From Prevotella sp. (GTDB taxonomy: Bacteria; Bacteroidota; Bacteroidia; Bacteroidales; Bacteroidaceae), in contig JAFZVV010000011.1 in NCBI GenBank assembly GCA_017617615.1, forward strand, positions 310,001 through 374,000: a stretch of 64,000 nucleotides of DNA. The letters are read 5' to 3'. The notes under the pieces are model-generated. The model was not told the DNA's origin, did no database searches, and was given only the letters and a program-made list of their open reading frames with translations. Positions 35,989 through 45,374 of the stretch are shown piece by piece. Numbering within the stretch: the stretch's first letter is position 1; every line of letters begins with the position of its first letter. A program made the translations under genes and the position numbers.

Positions 35989-38106
35989 CTATTGTGCGTT
36001 GATTTCCTGCAGCAGGCGGTCGGCATGTCCCCAGCGGTCCATCATGAACAGCACGAAACGGATGTCGACGCCGATGCAGCGTGCGAGTTGCTTGTCGAAG
36101 AAGATGTCGCTCGAGAGGCTGTCCCAATTGCCGTCGAAGGCGAGGCCGATCAGCTCACCCTTCCCGTTGAACATCGGCGAGCCGCTGTTGCCGCCCGTGA
36201 TGTCGTTGTTGGTGAGGAAGCAGAGTTGCATCTTCCCCGTGGTCTTGTCGGTATAACGGCCGAAGTCCTTGGTCGAGAGCAGTTCCCTCATGATGGGCTC
36301 CGCCACGTAGTCGATGACCTTGTCGGCACGGTCCATCTTTTCCACGATGCTCTCTGCGGTGGTATAGTAGCCCGAGGGCTGTCCGTTGAGTAGGTACTCG
36401 CCCACCTGTCCGTAACTCAGGCGCATGGTGAAGTTGGCATCGCTGTAGTGGGGCAGGTCTTGTTCCATCCTCACCACGGCATCGCAGAGATAGCGTTCCT
36501 GCGTGGCAATCTCTTCACCATAGGCATTGACCTGGGCGATCAGGTCGTAATAGATGTCGAGGACGTCCTCGCCGAATTTCAGGCCTGGGTCGTCCTTGAA
36601 TTTCTTGTTGTTGAACTTGATTTTCTTGCCTTTCTTCATCAGCACCGACTTCTTGTAGAGATAGTCGACGTAGGCCGTATAGTTGTTGTTGTATTTCGTC
36701 TTGATGGTGGAATAGAACTTGGGCAGGTACTTCGCGTCCACGTGCTCGGCATAGTTCTTGAGCATTGCAGCCAACACTTCCTTGTCGAGTGCCTCGTCCC
36801 ATTCGTCGCTGTTGTCGGCAAACTGGTAATACTGTTTCTTGGGATTGTCTTTCGGACCCTTCACCTCAATGCCCTCGCCAGCCACCTTACGGGCACGGTT
36901 GAAGAACTCACCCGAACGGAAGAACGACTCTACCAGGTTGTAGAGGGTGTAGGTAGGTTCGTAACTCTTGTCGTAGAGTGCCTTCATCCGGTCGAAGTTG
37001 ACCCATCCCTTCAGCATTCCCGTAGAGTCCTGCCAATGCCGTATGCGCTGTTCGAAAGCCGCTTTCTGCTGGATGATGCCAATGGAATCAATGCACTTGT
37101 TCATGCCGATGGAGTTCTTCCAGTAGTTGGAACTCTGCGCATACTTGCTGTCGTATTTGATGCGCACGGCCTCGCTCGCCCTCATGTGCCTGATCATCAC
37201 ATCCTGTTTCACGCCACGCACCTGGGCACGTACGGCATTCTGCGCGTCACGCATCAACTTGATGCCATACGACGAGAGATAGCGCTCCGTACTGCCGGGG
37301 TAGCCGATGGTCATGGCGAAATCGCCGTCCTTGTACCCCTGCATCGACACCTTCGCCCAGCGCTTGGGATGGTAGGGCACGTTGTCCTTGCTGTACTCGG
37401 CAGGACCATTGGTCTTCGGGTCGGCATAGATACGGAATACGGAGAAGTCGCAGGTCTGCCGCGGCCACATCCAGTTGTCGGTCTCGCCACCAAACTTACC
37501 CATCGACTTGGGGATGGTGAACACCAGGCGCAGGTCGGTGAAGTCCTGATAGGTGGTGGCATAGTAGCGGTTGCCCTCGTAGAAGGGGTCGATATTGACG
37601 TGGAGCGTCTTGTCGATAAGTTTCACCGAGTCGGTGAGAATCTTGGTGAGCGAGTCGATGAGCAACTCGCGGTGCAGGTTGTCCAAGCGTCCAAGACCCA
37701 TCTTCATCAGACGGTCGGTGACATCGGCCTGGTCGACCATGAAACTCACGAACATGTCTTTATTGGGCAACTCCTCCTCGTAGGTCTTGGCATAGAAGCC
37801 ATTGAGCATATAGTCATGTTCCACGGTAGAGTGGCTGCGGATGGCCTCAAAACCACAGTGGTGGTTGGTGAACACCAGTCCGTCGGGCGACACGACGACA
37901 CCCGAACAGTAGCCGCTGAAATTCACCACGGCGTTCTTCAGTGCCGTCTCGCCATAGTAGAGGTCGTTGTAGGTCATGGCGAACCCCTCGTTCTGCATGA
38001 TTTCATACACCTGTGGGGGGAGGTTGTAGATGGTCCACATTCCCTCGTCGGCCTTGGCCTGGAACGAGGCTATCATGCAAGAAAGAATCAAAAAGGCTTT
38101 TCTCAT
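35989..38106 (-). CDS. S46-family dipeptidyl peptidase (DPP7-like)
   Basis: 705 aa from ATG 38106, giving a clean signal peptide (MRKAFLILSCMIASFQAKA); the longer frame lacks one. Chymotrypsin-like fold with an inserted helical domain: catalytic His in FTNHHCGFEAI (82-83) and catalytic Ser641 in TGGNSGSPMF. The S1 pocket residue in LAFDGNW is Gly659; as I recall, DPP11 has Arg there, so preference for hydrophobic P1 (DPP7) over Asp/Glu is likely. These periplasmic enzymes cut dipeptides from peptides that asaccharolytic Bacteroidota import as food. S46 is nearly confined to this phylum. Confidence 0.92.
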   Translation of the reverse strand: MRKAFLILSCMIASFQAKADEGMWTIYNLPPQVYEIMQNEGFAMTYNDLYYGETALKNAVVNFSGYCSGVVVSPDGLVFTNHHCGFEAIRSHSTVEHDYMLNGFYAKTYEEELPNKDMFVSFMVDQADVTDRLMKMGLGRLDNLHRELLIDSLTKILTDSVKLIDKTLHVNIDPFYEGNRYYATTYQDFTDLRLVFTIPKSMGKFGGETDNWMWPRQTCDFSVFRIYADPKTNGPAEYSKDNVPYHPKRWAKVSMQGYKDGDFAMTIGYPGSTERYLSSYGIKLMRDAQNAVRAQVRGVKQDVMIRHMRASEAVRIKYDSKYAQSSNYWKNSIGMNKCIDSIGIIQQKAAFEQRIRHWQDSTGMLKGWVNFDRMKALYDKSYEPTYTLYNLVESFFRSGEFFNRARKVAGEGIEVKGPKDNPKKQYYQFADNSDEWDEALDKEVLAAMLKNYAEHVDAKYLPKFYSTIKTKYNNNYTAYVDYLYKKSVLMKKGKKIKFNNKKFKDDPGLKFGEDVLDIYYDLIAQVNAYGEEIATQERYLCDAVVRMEQDLPHYSDANFTMRLSYGQVGEYLLNGQPSGYYTTAESIVEKMDRADKVIDYVAEPIMRELLSTKDFGRYTDKTTGKMQLCFLTNNDITGGNSGSPMFNGKGELIGLAFDGNWDSLSSDIFFDKQLARCIGVDIRFVLFMMDRWGHADRLLQEINAQ

Positions 38107-38161
38107 AATGAAAATGCTTGTATGGTTTGAATATGTTAGTAATTTCGTTGGGGAGTGTCGT

Positions 38162-39604
38162 TTACCTGAAATACTTTCCCACCACGGGCAGGTTGCTGAG
38201 AGGTACATCGTGCTTCACGGTGTAGGCGAGATAGACACCGACAAGGAGTGTATTGACCGTGAGCGAGGCCCACAAGGGCAATCCTGTCGAAGCATAGTGC
38301 ATCGCCACGAAGAGGACGACAGTGAGCAGCACATAGCGAGCAATGTCGCGCAGGGGATAGTCAATGGCATTGTATCGTTGTCCGACGATATAGGAGAGCA
38401 CCATGGCCGTGGCATAGCCGGCGAAGCCTCCCCATGCGCAGGCAATATAGCCATAGCGGGGCACAAAAATGATGTTCACGGCGAAAAGCACGGCACAGCC
38501 GATGCCGGAGAAAATGGCTCCCCAGATGGTCTTGTCGATGAGTTTGTACCAAAACGATAGGTTGAAGTAGATGCCCATCATGATTTCTGCCACCATGACG
38601 ATAGGCACGACGTGCAGTCCCACCCAGTAGTCTTTGCCGATGATGAATTTCACCACGTCGATGTACGCCATCACACAGAGGAAGGCGAGCAGGGTGAAGA
38701 TAATGAAGTATTTCATCGCCACGGCATAGTATTTCTTTGAGTCGCGCTCCTTTGCCGTGCCGAAGACGATAGGTTCGTAGGCATAGCGGAAGGCCTGAGT
38801 GATCATCGCCATAATCATGGCAATCTTGAACACCGCGCCATAGATGGCGAGCTGTTCTTTCATGTCCGCACTCTTGTAGAGATAAGGAAACAGGATTTTG
38901 TCGGCGGTCTGGTTGAGGATGCCGGCGATGCCGAGCACGAGGATGGGCCAACTGTAGGAGAGCATGCGCTTGAGAAGGCTGCCATCGAAACCATGCCGGA
39001 ACCCCTTCAATTCTTTCCAGAAGAAGAAGGTAACGAGGCTCGTACAGATGAGGTTGATGAAGAAAGCTGCCCTCGCGTCGCGTCCTCCCATGCCCAGATA
39101 GTAAATCACATTGAGCAAGATGTTGAGGAATATGAACAACAGTTTGAGCGCTGCAAACTTCAATGGACGTTTCTGGTAGCGCAAGTAAGCAAAGGGGATG
39201 CACTGGAACGCGTCGATGGCCACGCAGGTGAACATACACCAGATATACTCAGGATGGTCATGATAATGCAGCGCATCGGCGATGGGCTGCAGGAAGAGCA
39301 GCACCAGCACGATGAAGAGCACCGAGGTGAAGCCCACTGCCCACAGCGTGGTGGAGTAGACGCGCTCTGCCCGCTCACCCTGTTTGTTGGCATAGCGGAA
39401 GAACGTCGTCTCCATGCCATAAGTGAGGATGACCAGCAGCAGGGCCACGAGGGCATATACATTGGTGATGACACCATATTCGCCGCTCGCTGCCGACATC
39501 TTCTGTGTGTAGAGTGGAACAAGCAAATAGTTGAGGAAGCGTCCGATGATGCTGCTCAAGCCATAGATGGCGGTGTCTTTTGCAAGGTTTTTGAGATTTG
39601 CCAT
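38162..39604 (-). CDS. polysaccharide/lipid-linked oligosaccharide flippase (Wzx/MATE-like)
   Basis: 480 aa with about twelve to fourteen membrane helices. The N terminus (LAKDTAIYGLSSIIGRFLNYLLVPLYT) is typical of the oligosaccharide flippase family in the MOP superfamily. It probably moves undecaprenyl-linked glycans across the inner membrane, but no dedicated glycan cluster surrounds it in this window. The stop is 56 bp from the peptidase gene, and the start is 9 bp behind the transporter stop at 39614. Confidence 0.85.
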   Translation of the reverse strand: MANLKNLAKDTAIYGLSSIIGRFLNYLLVPLYTQKMSAASGEYGVITNVYALVALLLVILTYGMETTFFRYANKQGERAERVYSTTLWAVGFTSVLFIVLVLLFLQPIADALHYHDHPEYIWCMFTCVAIDAFQCIPFAYLRYQKRPLKFAALKLLFIFLNILLNVIYYLGMGGRDARAAFFINLICTSLVTFFFWKELKGFRHGFDGSLLKRMLSYSWPILVLGIAGILNQTADKILFPYLYKSADMKEQLAIYGAVFKIAMIMAMITQAFRYAYEPIVFGTAKERDSKKYYAVAMKYFIIFTLLAFLCVMAYIDVVKFIIGKDYWVGLHVVPIVMVAEIMMGIYFNLSFWYKLIDKTIWGAIFSGIGCAVLFAVNIIFVPRYGYIACAWGGFAGYATAMVLSYIVGQRYNAIDYPLRDIARYVLLTVVLFVAMHYASTGLPLWASLTVNTLLVGVYLAYTVKHDVPLSNLPVVGKYFR

Positions 39605-39613
39605 AATAATGTG

Positions 39614-40846
39614 TTATCCAAAGAACATATAAGCGATGGCGATGGCCGAGATGATACCGGCGAGGTCTGCCAGCAATCCGCAGGCCACGGCATGGCGGGT
39701 ATAACGGATATTGACGCTGCCGAAATAGACGGCGAGGATGTAGAACGTGGTGTCGGTGGAACCCTGGAAGATGCAACTGAGGCGGCCTACAAAGGAGTCG
39801 GCACCATACTGTGTCATCGCATCAACCATCATGCCACGTGCCCCACTGCCCGAGAGCGGTTTCATGAGTGCCGTGGGCAACGCCTCCACGAAGTCGGTAT
39901 TGCACCCTATGGCCTCGACAACCCACTTCACCCCATCCACGAGCATGTCCATGGCTCCTGCCGCACGGAACACGCCGATGCCCACGAGGATGGCCACGAG
40001 ATAGGGGATGATGCGCACGGCAGTGGTAAAGCCGTCTTTCGCCCCTTCGATGAACGCATCGTAGACGTTGACGCGCCGCAGTGCCCCCGCCACAATGAAC
40101 CCCACAATGACCGTCATCAAAAGGGTGTTGGCCACCGTAGTACTCACGATGTTCATCTGTTCCTTGTCCATACGGCTGAAGCCCCATATGACAGCCGCCA
40201 CGAAGAGACAGAGTCCGCCGAGAGTGAGCAAGAGCGTGCGGTTGAAGAGGTTGATGCGCTGGAAGAGCGATGTCACCACCAGTCCGGCGATAGTAGAGAA
40301 GAAGGTAGCAAGGAGGATAGGGATAAACACATCGGTGGGTTGTGCCGCACCCATCTGCGCCCTATATACGAGGATGCTCACGGGGATGATGGTGAGTCCC
40401 GAGGTGTTGAGCACCAGAAACATAATCATCGAGTTGGTGGCGGTGTCTTTCTTCGGGTTGAGTTCCTGCATCTGTTCCATGGCCTTCAGTCCCATGGGCG
40501 TAGCGGCATTGTCGAGACCGAGCATGTTGGCTGCGATGTTCATGAAGATGGAGCCGGTGACAGGATGCCCTTTGGGGATGTCGGGGAACAGGCGGCAGAA
40601 AACCGGACTGAGCAACTTGGAGAAGGCTGCTACCACGCCACCCTTCTCGCCCACCTTCATGATGCCCATCCATAGGGCGAGCACGCCGGTGAGTCCGATG
40701 GAAATCTCGAAAGCCGTCTTCGATGACTCGAAAGTGGAGTCCATCATCGCCGGAAACACCTCCACATCGCCCATGAAGACAAGTCGTACCACGGCAATGA
40801 GGAAAGAGACAAGGAAAAAGCCTATCCAGATATAATTCAGTACCAT
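39614..40846 (-). CDS. nucleoside-recognition domain membrane protein (SpmA-SpmB fusion)
   Basis: 410 aa from ATG 40846 (MVLNYIWIGFFLV); 23 codons upstream are open but soluble and look like leader. Two halves, each with a Gate/nucleoside-recognition domain: TGVLALWMGIMKVGEKGG in the first and LVAILVGIGVFRAAGAMD in the second, corresponding to the spore-maturation proteins SpmA and SpmB fused, as usual outside sporeformers. Transport of a nucleoside-like or other solute is inferred from the family name only. Lies 84 bp from the tRNA gene. Confidence 0.82.
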   Translation of the reverse strand: MVLNYIWIGFFLVSFLIAVVRLVFMGDVEVFPAMMDSTFESSKTAFEISIGLTGVLALWMGIMKVGEKGGVVAAFSKLLSPVFCRLFPDIPKGHPVTGSIFMNIAANMLGLDNAATPMGLKAMEQMQELNPKKDTATNSMIMFLVLNTSGLTIIPVSILVYRAQMGAAQPTDVFIPILLATFFSTIAGLVVTSLFQRINLFNRTLLLTLGGLCLFVAAVIWGFSRMDKEQMNIVSTTVANTLLMTVIVGFIVAGALRRVNVYDAFIEGAKDGFTTAVRIIPYLVAILVGIGVFRAAGAMDMLVDGVKWVVEAIGCNTDFVEALPTALMKPLSGSGARGMMVDAMTQYGADSFVGRLSCIFQGSTDTTFYILAVYFGSVNIRYTRHAVACGLLADLAGIISAIAIAYMFFG

Positions 40847-40930
40847 AGTTGCAAAGGTAACAAAAAAACGATGTTCCCAATCATATTCCAACAAAAAAGT
40901 ATCATGAATCTTCATGATACTCTCTTGACG

Positions 40931-41004
40931 TGGACCAGACAGGGCTTGAACCTGTGACCTCCAGATTATGAGTCTGTTGCTCTAACCAACTGAGCTACAA
41001 GTCC
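40931..41004 (-). tRNA. tRNA-Met (anticodon CAT)
   Basis: 74 nt without encoded CCA. On the minus strand: acceptor GGACTTG, D-arm AGCTCAGTTGGTTAGAGC, anticodon loop CTCATAA with CAT at 40968-40970, T-arm ACAGGTTCAAGCCCTGT, discriminator A. G1-C72 pairs, unlike an initiator. Position 6-67 is T-T and 27-43 is A-G, so the stems are slightly imperfect. Elongator Met is likeliest; a lysidine-modified tRNA-Ile (CAT) cannot be excluded by sequence alone. Confidence 0.9.
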
Positions 41005-41190
41005 GACTTTGCCGCGGTGGCGAAGTTTTCAGTCTGCAAAGGTAACATCTTTCAAGTAAAATGCCAAAGAAAAAGGCGATTTTTTTATCGCCAGATGAAA
41101 AACCGACATTGTAAGACACCACTACTATGGCAAAATACCCATTTTTTTCGTTTTTTATCACCACGGATACCATATATCAGATTTTTTATC

Positions 41191-41198
41191 TAAATTTG
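41191..41198 (+). promoter_or_regulatory. -7 promoter box TAAATTTG of ruvB
   Basis: TAnnTTTG ends 8 bp before the ruvB ATG, the same geometry as before the acyltransferase gene; a leader of at most a few bases is expected. The -33 box is weak. Confidence 0.5.
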
Positions 41199-41206
41199 CA
41201 ACACCT

Positions 41207-42241
41207 ATGGATGATTACTTTGATATCAGGAACGAAAGGGTATCACCAGCGGAGAAAGACTTCGAGAACGCCCTGCGACCCCTACACTTCACCGACTTCC
41301 GCGGACAGCAGAGCGTGGTGGAGAACCTGGAGGTGTTTGTGGAGGCCGCGAAATACCGTGGCGAACCCCTTGACCATACCCTGCTCCACGGTCCGCCGGG
41401 ATTGGGGAAGACGACGCTGAGCAACATCATCGCCAACGAACTCGGTGTGGGTTTCAAACTCACCAGCGGACCAGTTCTCGACCGTCCCGGTGACCTCGCC
41501 GGTATCCTTACCTCACTGGAGACCAACGACGTGCTCTTCATCGACGAGATACACCGCCTCTCGCCCGTGGTAGAGGAGTATCTCTACTCGGCGATGGAAG
41601 ACTTCCGTATTGACATCATGATAGACAAGGGGCCGTCGGCACGTTCCATACAGATAGACCTGAACCCCTTCACCCTCATCGGTGCCACCACACGCAGCGG
41701 ACTGCTCACCGCACCCCTGCGCGCCCGCTTCGGCATCAACATGCACCTGGAATACTACGAGCCGGAGACACTCACCGAGATACTGAAACGGTCGGCACGC
41801 ATCCTGCAGGTGCCCATCGCCGACGAGGCGGCACAGGAGATAGCACGTCGCAGCCGCGGTACACCACGTATCGCCAACGCACTGCTGCGCCGCGTGCGCG
41901 ACTTCGCCCAGGTGCGCGGCAACGGCAGCATCGACATCGACATCGCCCGCGTGGCCCTCACCGCCCTCAATATCGACCAATACGGTCTCGACGAGATCGA
42001 CAACAAAATCCTGCTCACCATCATCGACAAGTTCCGTGGCGGACCCGTGGGCATCTCGACCATCGCCACCGCCATCGGTGAGGATGCCGGCACGGTGGAG
42101 GAGGTATACGAGCCCTTCCTCATCATGGAGGGATTCATCAAACGCACACCCCGGGGACGCATGGTCACCGAACTGGCGTACGAGCACCTGGGGCGCAACC
42201 CCTACCGAGGCACGCCCATGCAACGCGACCTCTTCGACTGA
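41207..42241 (+). CDS. ruvB: Holliday junction branch-migration helicase RuvB
   Basis: 344 aa. AAA+ ATPase: Walker [13 protein letters not shown] (~60-71), Walker [13 protein letters not shown] (~107-118), sensor ATTRSG (~160-165), and a C-terminal winged helix binding DNA (~270-344). RuvB hexamers drive branch migration with RuvA. No ruvA or ruvC lies nearby in the window, so the complex is encoded at separate loci, as is usual in this phylum. The gene starts the operon with coaD, ybeY and the TPM protein. Confidence 0.97.
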   Translation: MDDYFDIRNERVSPAEKDFENALRPLHFTDFRGQQSVVENLEVFVEAAKYRGEPLDHTLLHGPPGLGKTTLSNIIANELGVGFKLTSGPVLDRPGDLAGILTSLETNDVLFIDEIHRLSPVVEEYLYSAMEDFRIDIMIDKGPSARSIQIDLNPFTLIGATTRSGLLTAPLRARFGINMHLEYYEPETLTEILKRSARILQVPIADEAAQEIARRSRGTPRIANALLRRVRDFAQVRGNGSIDIDIARVALTALNIDQYGLDEIDNKILLTIIDKFRGGPVGISTIATAIGEDAGTVEEVYEPFLIMEGFIKRTPRGRMVTELAYEHLGRNPYRGTPMQRDLFD

Positions 42242-42259
42242 CACACAAAAACCTACGAT

Positions 42260-42715
42260 ATGCCAAAGACAGCCATCTTCGCAGGAAGTTTCGACCCCTT
42301 CACCATCGGCCACGACGATATCGTGCGCCGCACACTCCGCTTTGCCGACCGTGTGGTGATAGGCGTGGGCATCAACAAAGACAAGCACTACACTCACACC
42401 ACCGAGGAGCGCATACAAGCCATCGCTGAACTCTACTGCGACGAGCCGCGCGTGGTGGTGAAAGGCTACGACGACCTGACCATCGACCTCGCACACCGTG
42501 AGGATGCCCAGTTTATCGTGAAGGGCGTGCGCAGCGTGAAAGACTTCGAGAGTGAGCGCGAACAGGCCGACATCAACCGTCTTGTTGGCGGTGTGGAGAC
42601 CGTGCTGCTGTGCGCCCGTCCCGAACTGGCGTGTGTCAGTTCAAGCATGGTGAGGGAACTCGCCCGATTCGGTTCCGACACCAGCAAATTTCTTCCCCAA
42701 AAACCAGGACAATGA
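42260..42715 (+). CDS. coaD: phosphopantetheine adenylyltransferase
   Basis: 151 aa. Nucleotidyltransferase motif AGSFDPFTIGHDDIVRR (~8-24, the T/HxGH form) and the SSSMVREL end motif (~130). It joins phosphopantetheine to AMP to make dephospho-CoA, the penultimate step of CoA synthesis. Starts 18 bp after ruvB, and its stop overlaps the ybeY start (ATGA). Confidence 0.95.
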   Translation: MPKTAIFAGSFDPFTIGHDDIVRRTLRFADRVVIGVGINKDKHYTHTTEERIQAIAELYCDEPRVVVKGYDDLTIDLAHREDAQFIVKGVRSVKDFESEREQADINRLVGGVETVLLCARPELACVSSSMVRELARFGSDTSKFLPQKPGQ

Positions 42716-43122
42716 TTACCTATAATACCGAGGGCGTAGGCATGCCCAAAATCAGACGACGCGACACCACGGCATGGATAAAGGCCGTGGCAGCCAGCTA
42801 CGGCAAGAAGACTGGCGAGATAGGCTACCTCTTCGTCGACGACGAGAAGATGCTGGAGGTGAACCGCGAATACCTGGGGCATGACTACTACACCGATATC
42901 ATTACCTTCGACTACGACGAGGGCGACACCATCAACGGCGATATCGTCATCTCACTCGACACCGTGGCATCAAACGCCCAGCAGCAGGGCACACCGTATG
43001 ACGACGAACTGTACCGCGTTATCATCCACGGCATCCTGCACCTCTGCGGCATCAACGACAAAGGTCCCGGAGAGCGTGAGAAAATGGAAGCTGCAGAAAA
43101 CAAGGCCCTCGCCATGAGATAG
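42712..43122 (+). CDS. ybeY: endoribonuclease YbeY (16S rRNA maturation)
   Basis: 136 aa from ATG 42712; the longer frame runs into coaD. The zinc-site motif reads HGILHLCGINDKGPG: the usual third ligand His (HxxxHxxxxxH) is Asp here. I believe this is the normal Bacteroidota form and Asp can bind metal, so activity is likely. Upstream YTDIITFDYDEGDTINGDI is the second typical block. YbeY takes part in 16S rRNA 3' processing and ribosome quality control. Confidence 0.92.
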   Translation: MITYNTEGVGMPKIRRRDTTAWIKAVAASYGKKTGEIGYLFVDDEKMLEVNREYLGHDYYTDIITFDYDEGDTINGDIVISLDTVASNAQQQGTPYDDELYRVIIHGILHLCGINDKGPGEREKMEAAENKALAMR

Positions 43123-43134
43123 AACGAACACGAC

Positions 43135-43944
43135 ATGAGAACAACGGGCAAAATCACCACGACATGCTGCCGGCAGGCGCGCCTGCTGGCATGGTGGCTG
43201 ACGGCCATCATCGCCATAGGCACCACTACCTTCGCCAAGGCAGAGAAAGCATTCGACGGCTACACCATCTGGACCGCCGACAACATCCCCATGGTCTATA
43301 CGAAAGACTCCACGCAGTTTGTCTGCGACCCCGACCATATCCTCACGCAGGAATACAAGGACTCCGCCAACTATTACCTGCACCGCATGAAAATGGAGAT
43401 GGACATCCAGACGGTATTTATCATCGCACACCATGTGAAGAACGGTGATGCATTCAGGATGGCACAGGACGTGGGCAACAAATACGGTGTGGGATACAAG
43501 GATACCCGTACCGGACTGGTGGTGGTGATAGCCACCGACGACAAGCAGTACTTCATCGCGCCGGGAAAAGGCCTTGAAGCCTACCTTACCGACGTGAACT
43601 GCGGCAGAATAGGTCGTAACTTCGTGCAGCCGAACATGCGCAACGGCAACCCCAACCTGGCGGTGGCACAGACCAGCCAAGCCATATACCAACTACTCAA
43701 GGAGGGTGAACTGCCTCCGTCTACCACAATGATCAGCGATGACGACGATGATGACGTCTCCGACCTTATCATCATCATCATCATGATTATCATCATCTCG
43801 TATATGTGGAGCAACGGCGGAAAGGGCGGTGGCATCTACATCGGCGGAGGTGGATTCAGCGGCGGAGGCGGAGGCGGCGGATTCGGAGGAGGCAGCTTCG
43901 GTGGTGGCAGCTTCGGAGGAGGAGGAGCCGGCGGAAGTTGGTGA
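43135..43944 (+). CDS. TPM-domain protein with Gly/Ser tail (YgcG family)
   Basis: 269 aa. N-terminal signal or anchor (~15-35), a TPM domain (~55-180, with VFIIAHHVKNGD and TRTGLVVVIATDDKQYFIAPGKG), an Asp cluster (DDDDDDVSD), a membrane helix of Ile repeats (~216-232), and a Gly/Ser/Phe-rich tail. TPM domains are linked to phosphatase-like activity and membrane-complex assembly. The next gene is lemA, a pairing seen across bacteria, so the two probably work as a membrane module. Starts 12 bp after ybeY. Confidence 0.88.
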   Translation: MRTTGKITTTCCRQARLLAWWLTAIIAIGTTTFAKAEKAFDGYTIWTADNIPMVYTKDSTQFVCDPDHILTQEYKDSANYYLHRMKMEMDIQTVFIIAHHVKNGDAFRMAQDVGNKYGVGYKDTRTGLVVVIATDDKQYFIAPGKGLEAYLTDVNCGRIGRNFVQPNMRNGNPNLAVAQTSQAIYQLLKEGELPPSTTMISDDDDDDVSDLIIIIIMIIIISYMWSNGGKGGGIYIGGGGFSGGGGGGGFGGGSFGGGSFGGGGAGGSW

Positions 43945-44015
43945 GAAAAATGAAAGATTAAAAATGCAAATAAAATAGAATTAACATACTATTCATCACA
44001 AAAATACAAAACGAC

Positions 44016-44597
44016 ATGAAAAAAACATTAGTAGTTATCCTGGCACTCGTTGCCTTACTCGTGCTCTGGGGCATTTCTGCCTACAACGGCATGATCGGCG
44101 TACAAGAGAATGCCACACAGGCAGCAGCCGATGTACAATCGGCTTACCAGCGTAGGGCAGACCTTATCCCCAACCTCGTAGAGACCGTGAAAGGCTATGC
44201 CAAGCACGAGGAGCAGACACTTACCGAAGTGACCGAGGCGCGTACCAAAGCCACCTCGATAACCATCGACCCCTCGAACATGACCGCTGAGCAGATGCAG
44301 GAATTCCAGAAGAACTGGAGTGACCTGAACTCATCGCTTGGCAAACTCATCGCCGTGGCAGAGAGCTATCCCGACCTGAAGGCCAACGAGAACTTCCGCG
44401 ACCTGCAGAACCAACTGGAGGGCTCAGAGAACCGCATCAACGAGGCGCGCAACAAGTACAACGCTGCCGTGACCGAGTACAACAAAAACATCCGGTCGTT
44501 CCCCAACAACATCTTCGCCGGCATCTTCGGTTTCAAGACCATGGAGAAGTTCGCCGCAGAAACGGGAGCAGAGAAAGCACCGAAGGTGGAATTCTGA
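44016..44597 (+). CDS. lemA: LemA family membrane protein
   Basis: 193 aa. N-terminal helix in the membrane (~5-20), then long helices with YNGMIGVQENATQAAADVQSAYQRRADLIPNLVE (read as separate conserved pieces: ENATQAAAD and RRADLIPNLVETV), the LemA signature. The C terminus has YNAAVTEYNKNIRSFPNNI. Role is a membrane scaffold of unknown mechanism; it pairs with the TPM gene 71 bp upstream. Confidence 0.93.
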   Translation: MKKTLVVILALVALLVLWGISAYNGMIGVQENATQAAADVQSAYQRRADLIPNLVETVKGYAKHEEQTLTEVTEARTKATSITIDPSNMTAEQMQEFQKNWSDLNSSLGKLIAVAESYPDLKANENFRDLQNQLEGSENRINEARNKYNAAVTEYNKNIRSFPNNIFAGIFGFKTMEKFAAETGAEKAPKVEF

Positions 44598-44627
44598 CCC
44601 TTTTAGAGCAAGACTTTCCAACAACAC

Positions 44628-45374
44628 ATGAAGATTCTCTTGTTTTTCGCCGCGCTCCTCATCGCCTGCACCGGCAGCAGTGTGGAGCGCGCGCAACGAC
44701 CTGTCGACACCTTAGAGCATGCCGAACACCCTACCCTACCCCGCGACACCGTGCAGCAGCAACAACTCAGTGCCACAGCTCTCTCCATGGAGCGACAGGG
44801 AATGGTGAACATCCAGTCGGTGGACCCTACCATCAGGGTAAGCCTGATGTACGCACGTCCCGACAACTTTACTGGACGTGTGCTCTACGATGACCTGCGT
44901 GAGGGATACCTCCACCCGAAAGCAGCCACGGCTCTCGCCATGGCACAGCAACGGCTGAAGGAACTGCATCCCGAACTGAGCCTCATCATCTTCGACGCCA
45001 CACGGCCGATGAGTATCCAGCAGAAGATGTGGGACGTGGTGAAAGGCACTTCGAAGAACATCTACGTGAGCAACCCCGCACGGGGCGGTGGCATGCACAA
45101 CTACGGCATGGCTGTGGATATCTCCATCTGCCGTGAAAACGGTGATACCATCCCCATGGGTGCCCTGGTAGACCACATGAGCAGCCTCTCGCATATCGAC
45201 CATGAGGACGTGCTGGTGCGCACCAAGCGCATGACGGCAGAAGCACGTACCAACCGCCAACTGCTGCGCGAGGTGATGGCAGTGGGCGGCTTCAAGCCCC
45301 TGCGCACCGAATGGTGGCACTTTAACCTCTGCTCGCGTGAAGAGGCCAAGCGCAACTACAAGGTTATCAGATGA
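44628..45374 (+). CDS. M15 D-alanyl-D-alanine dipeptidase-like lipoprotein (VanX family)
   Basis: 248 aa. The lipobox LLIAC (Cys14) marks a lipoprotein. The M15D zinc site is complete: GGGMHNYGMAVD (His157, Asp164), catalytic Glu228 and His231 in TEWWHF, plus the substrate Arg in FDATRPMS. Such periplasmic enzymes cleave D-Ala-D-Ala dipeptide and recycle or edit peptidoglycan pieces; here it is a housekeeping copy, with no van genes around it, so resistance is not implied. Its stop overlaps the next start. Confidence 0.9.
   Translation: MKILLFFAALLIACTGSSVERAQRPVDTLEHAEHPTLPRDTVQQQQLSATALSMERQGMVNIQSVDPTIRVSLMYARPDNFTGRVLYDDLREGYLHPKAATALAMAQQRLKELHPELSLIIFDATRPMSIQQKMWDVVKGTSKNIYVSNPARGGGMHNYGMAVDISICRENGDTIPMGALVDHMSSLSHIDHEDVLVRTKRMTAEARTNRQLLREVMAVGGFKPLRTEWWHFNLCSREEAKRNYKVIR

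Noticed and set aside
36448..38130. 560-codon frame on the plus strand opposite the S46 peptidase
   Set aside because: Antisense shadow; the peptidase has a signal peptide and intact catalytic residues.
44628..45374. Vancomycin-resistance gene vanX
   Set aside because: The fold and zinc site match VanX, but no vanH, vanA or regulator lies nearby and the lipobox points to a housekeeping periplasmic enzyme.
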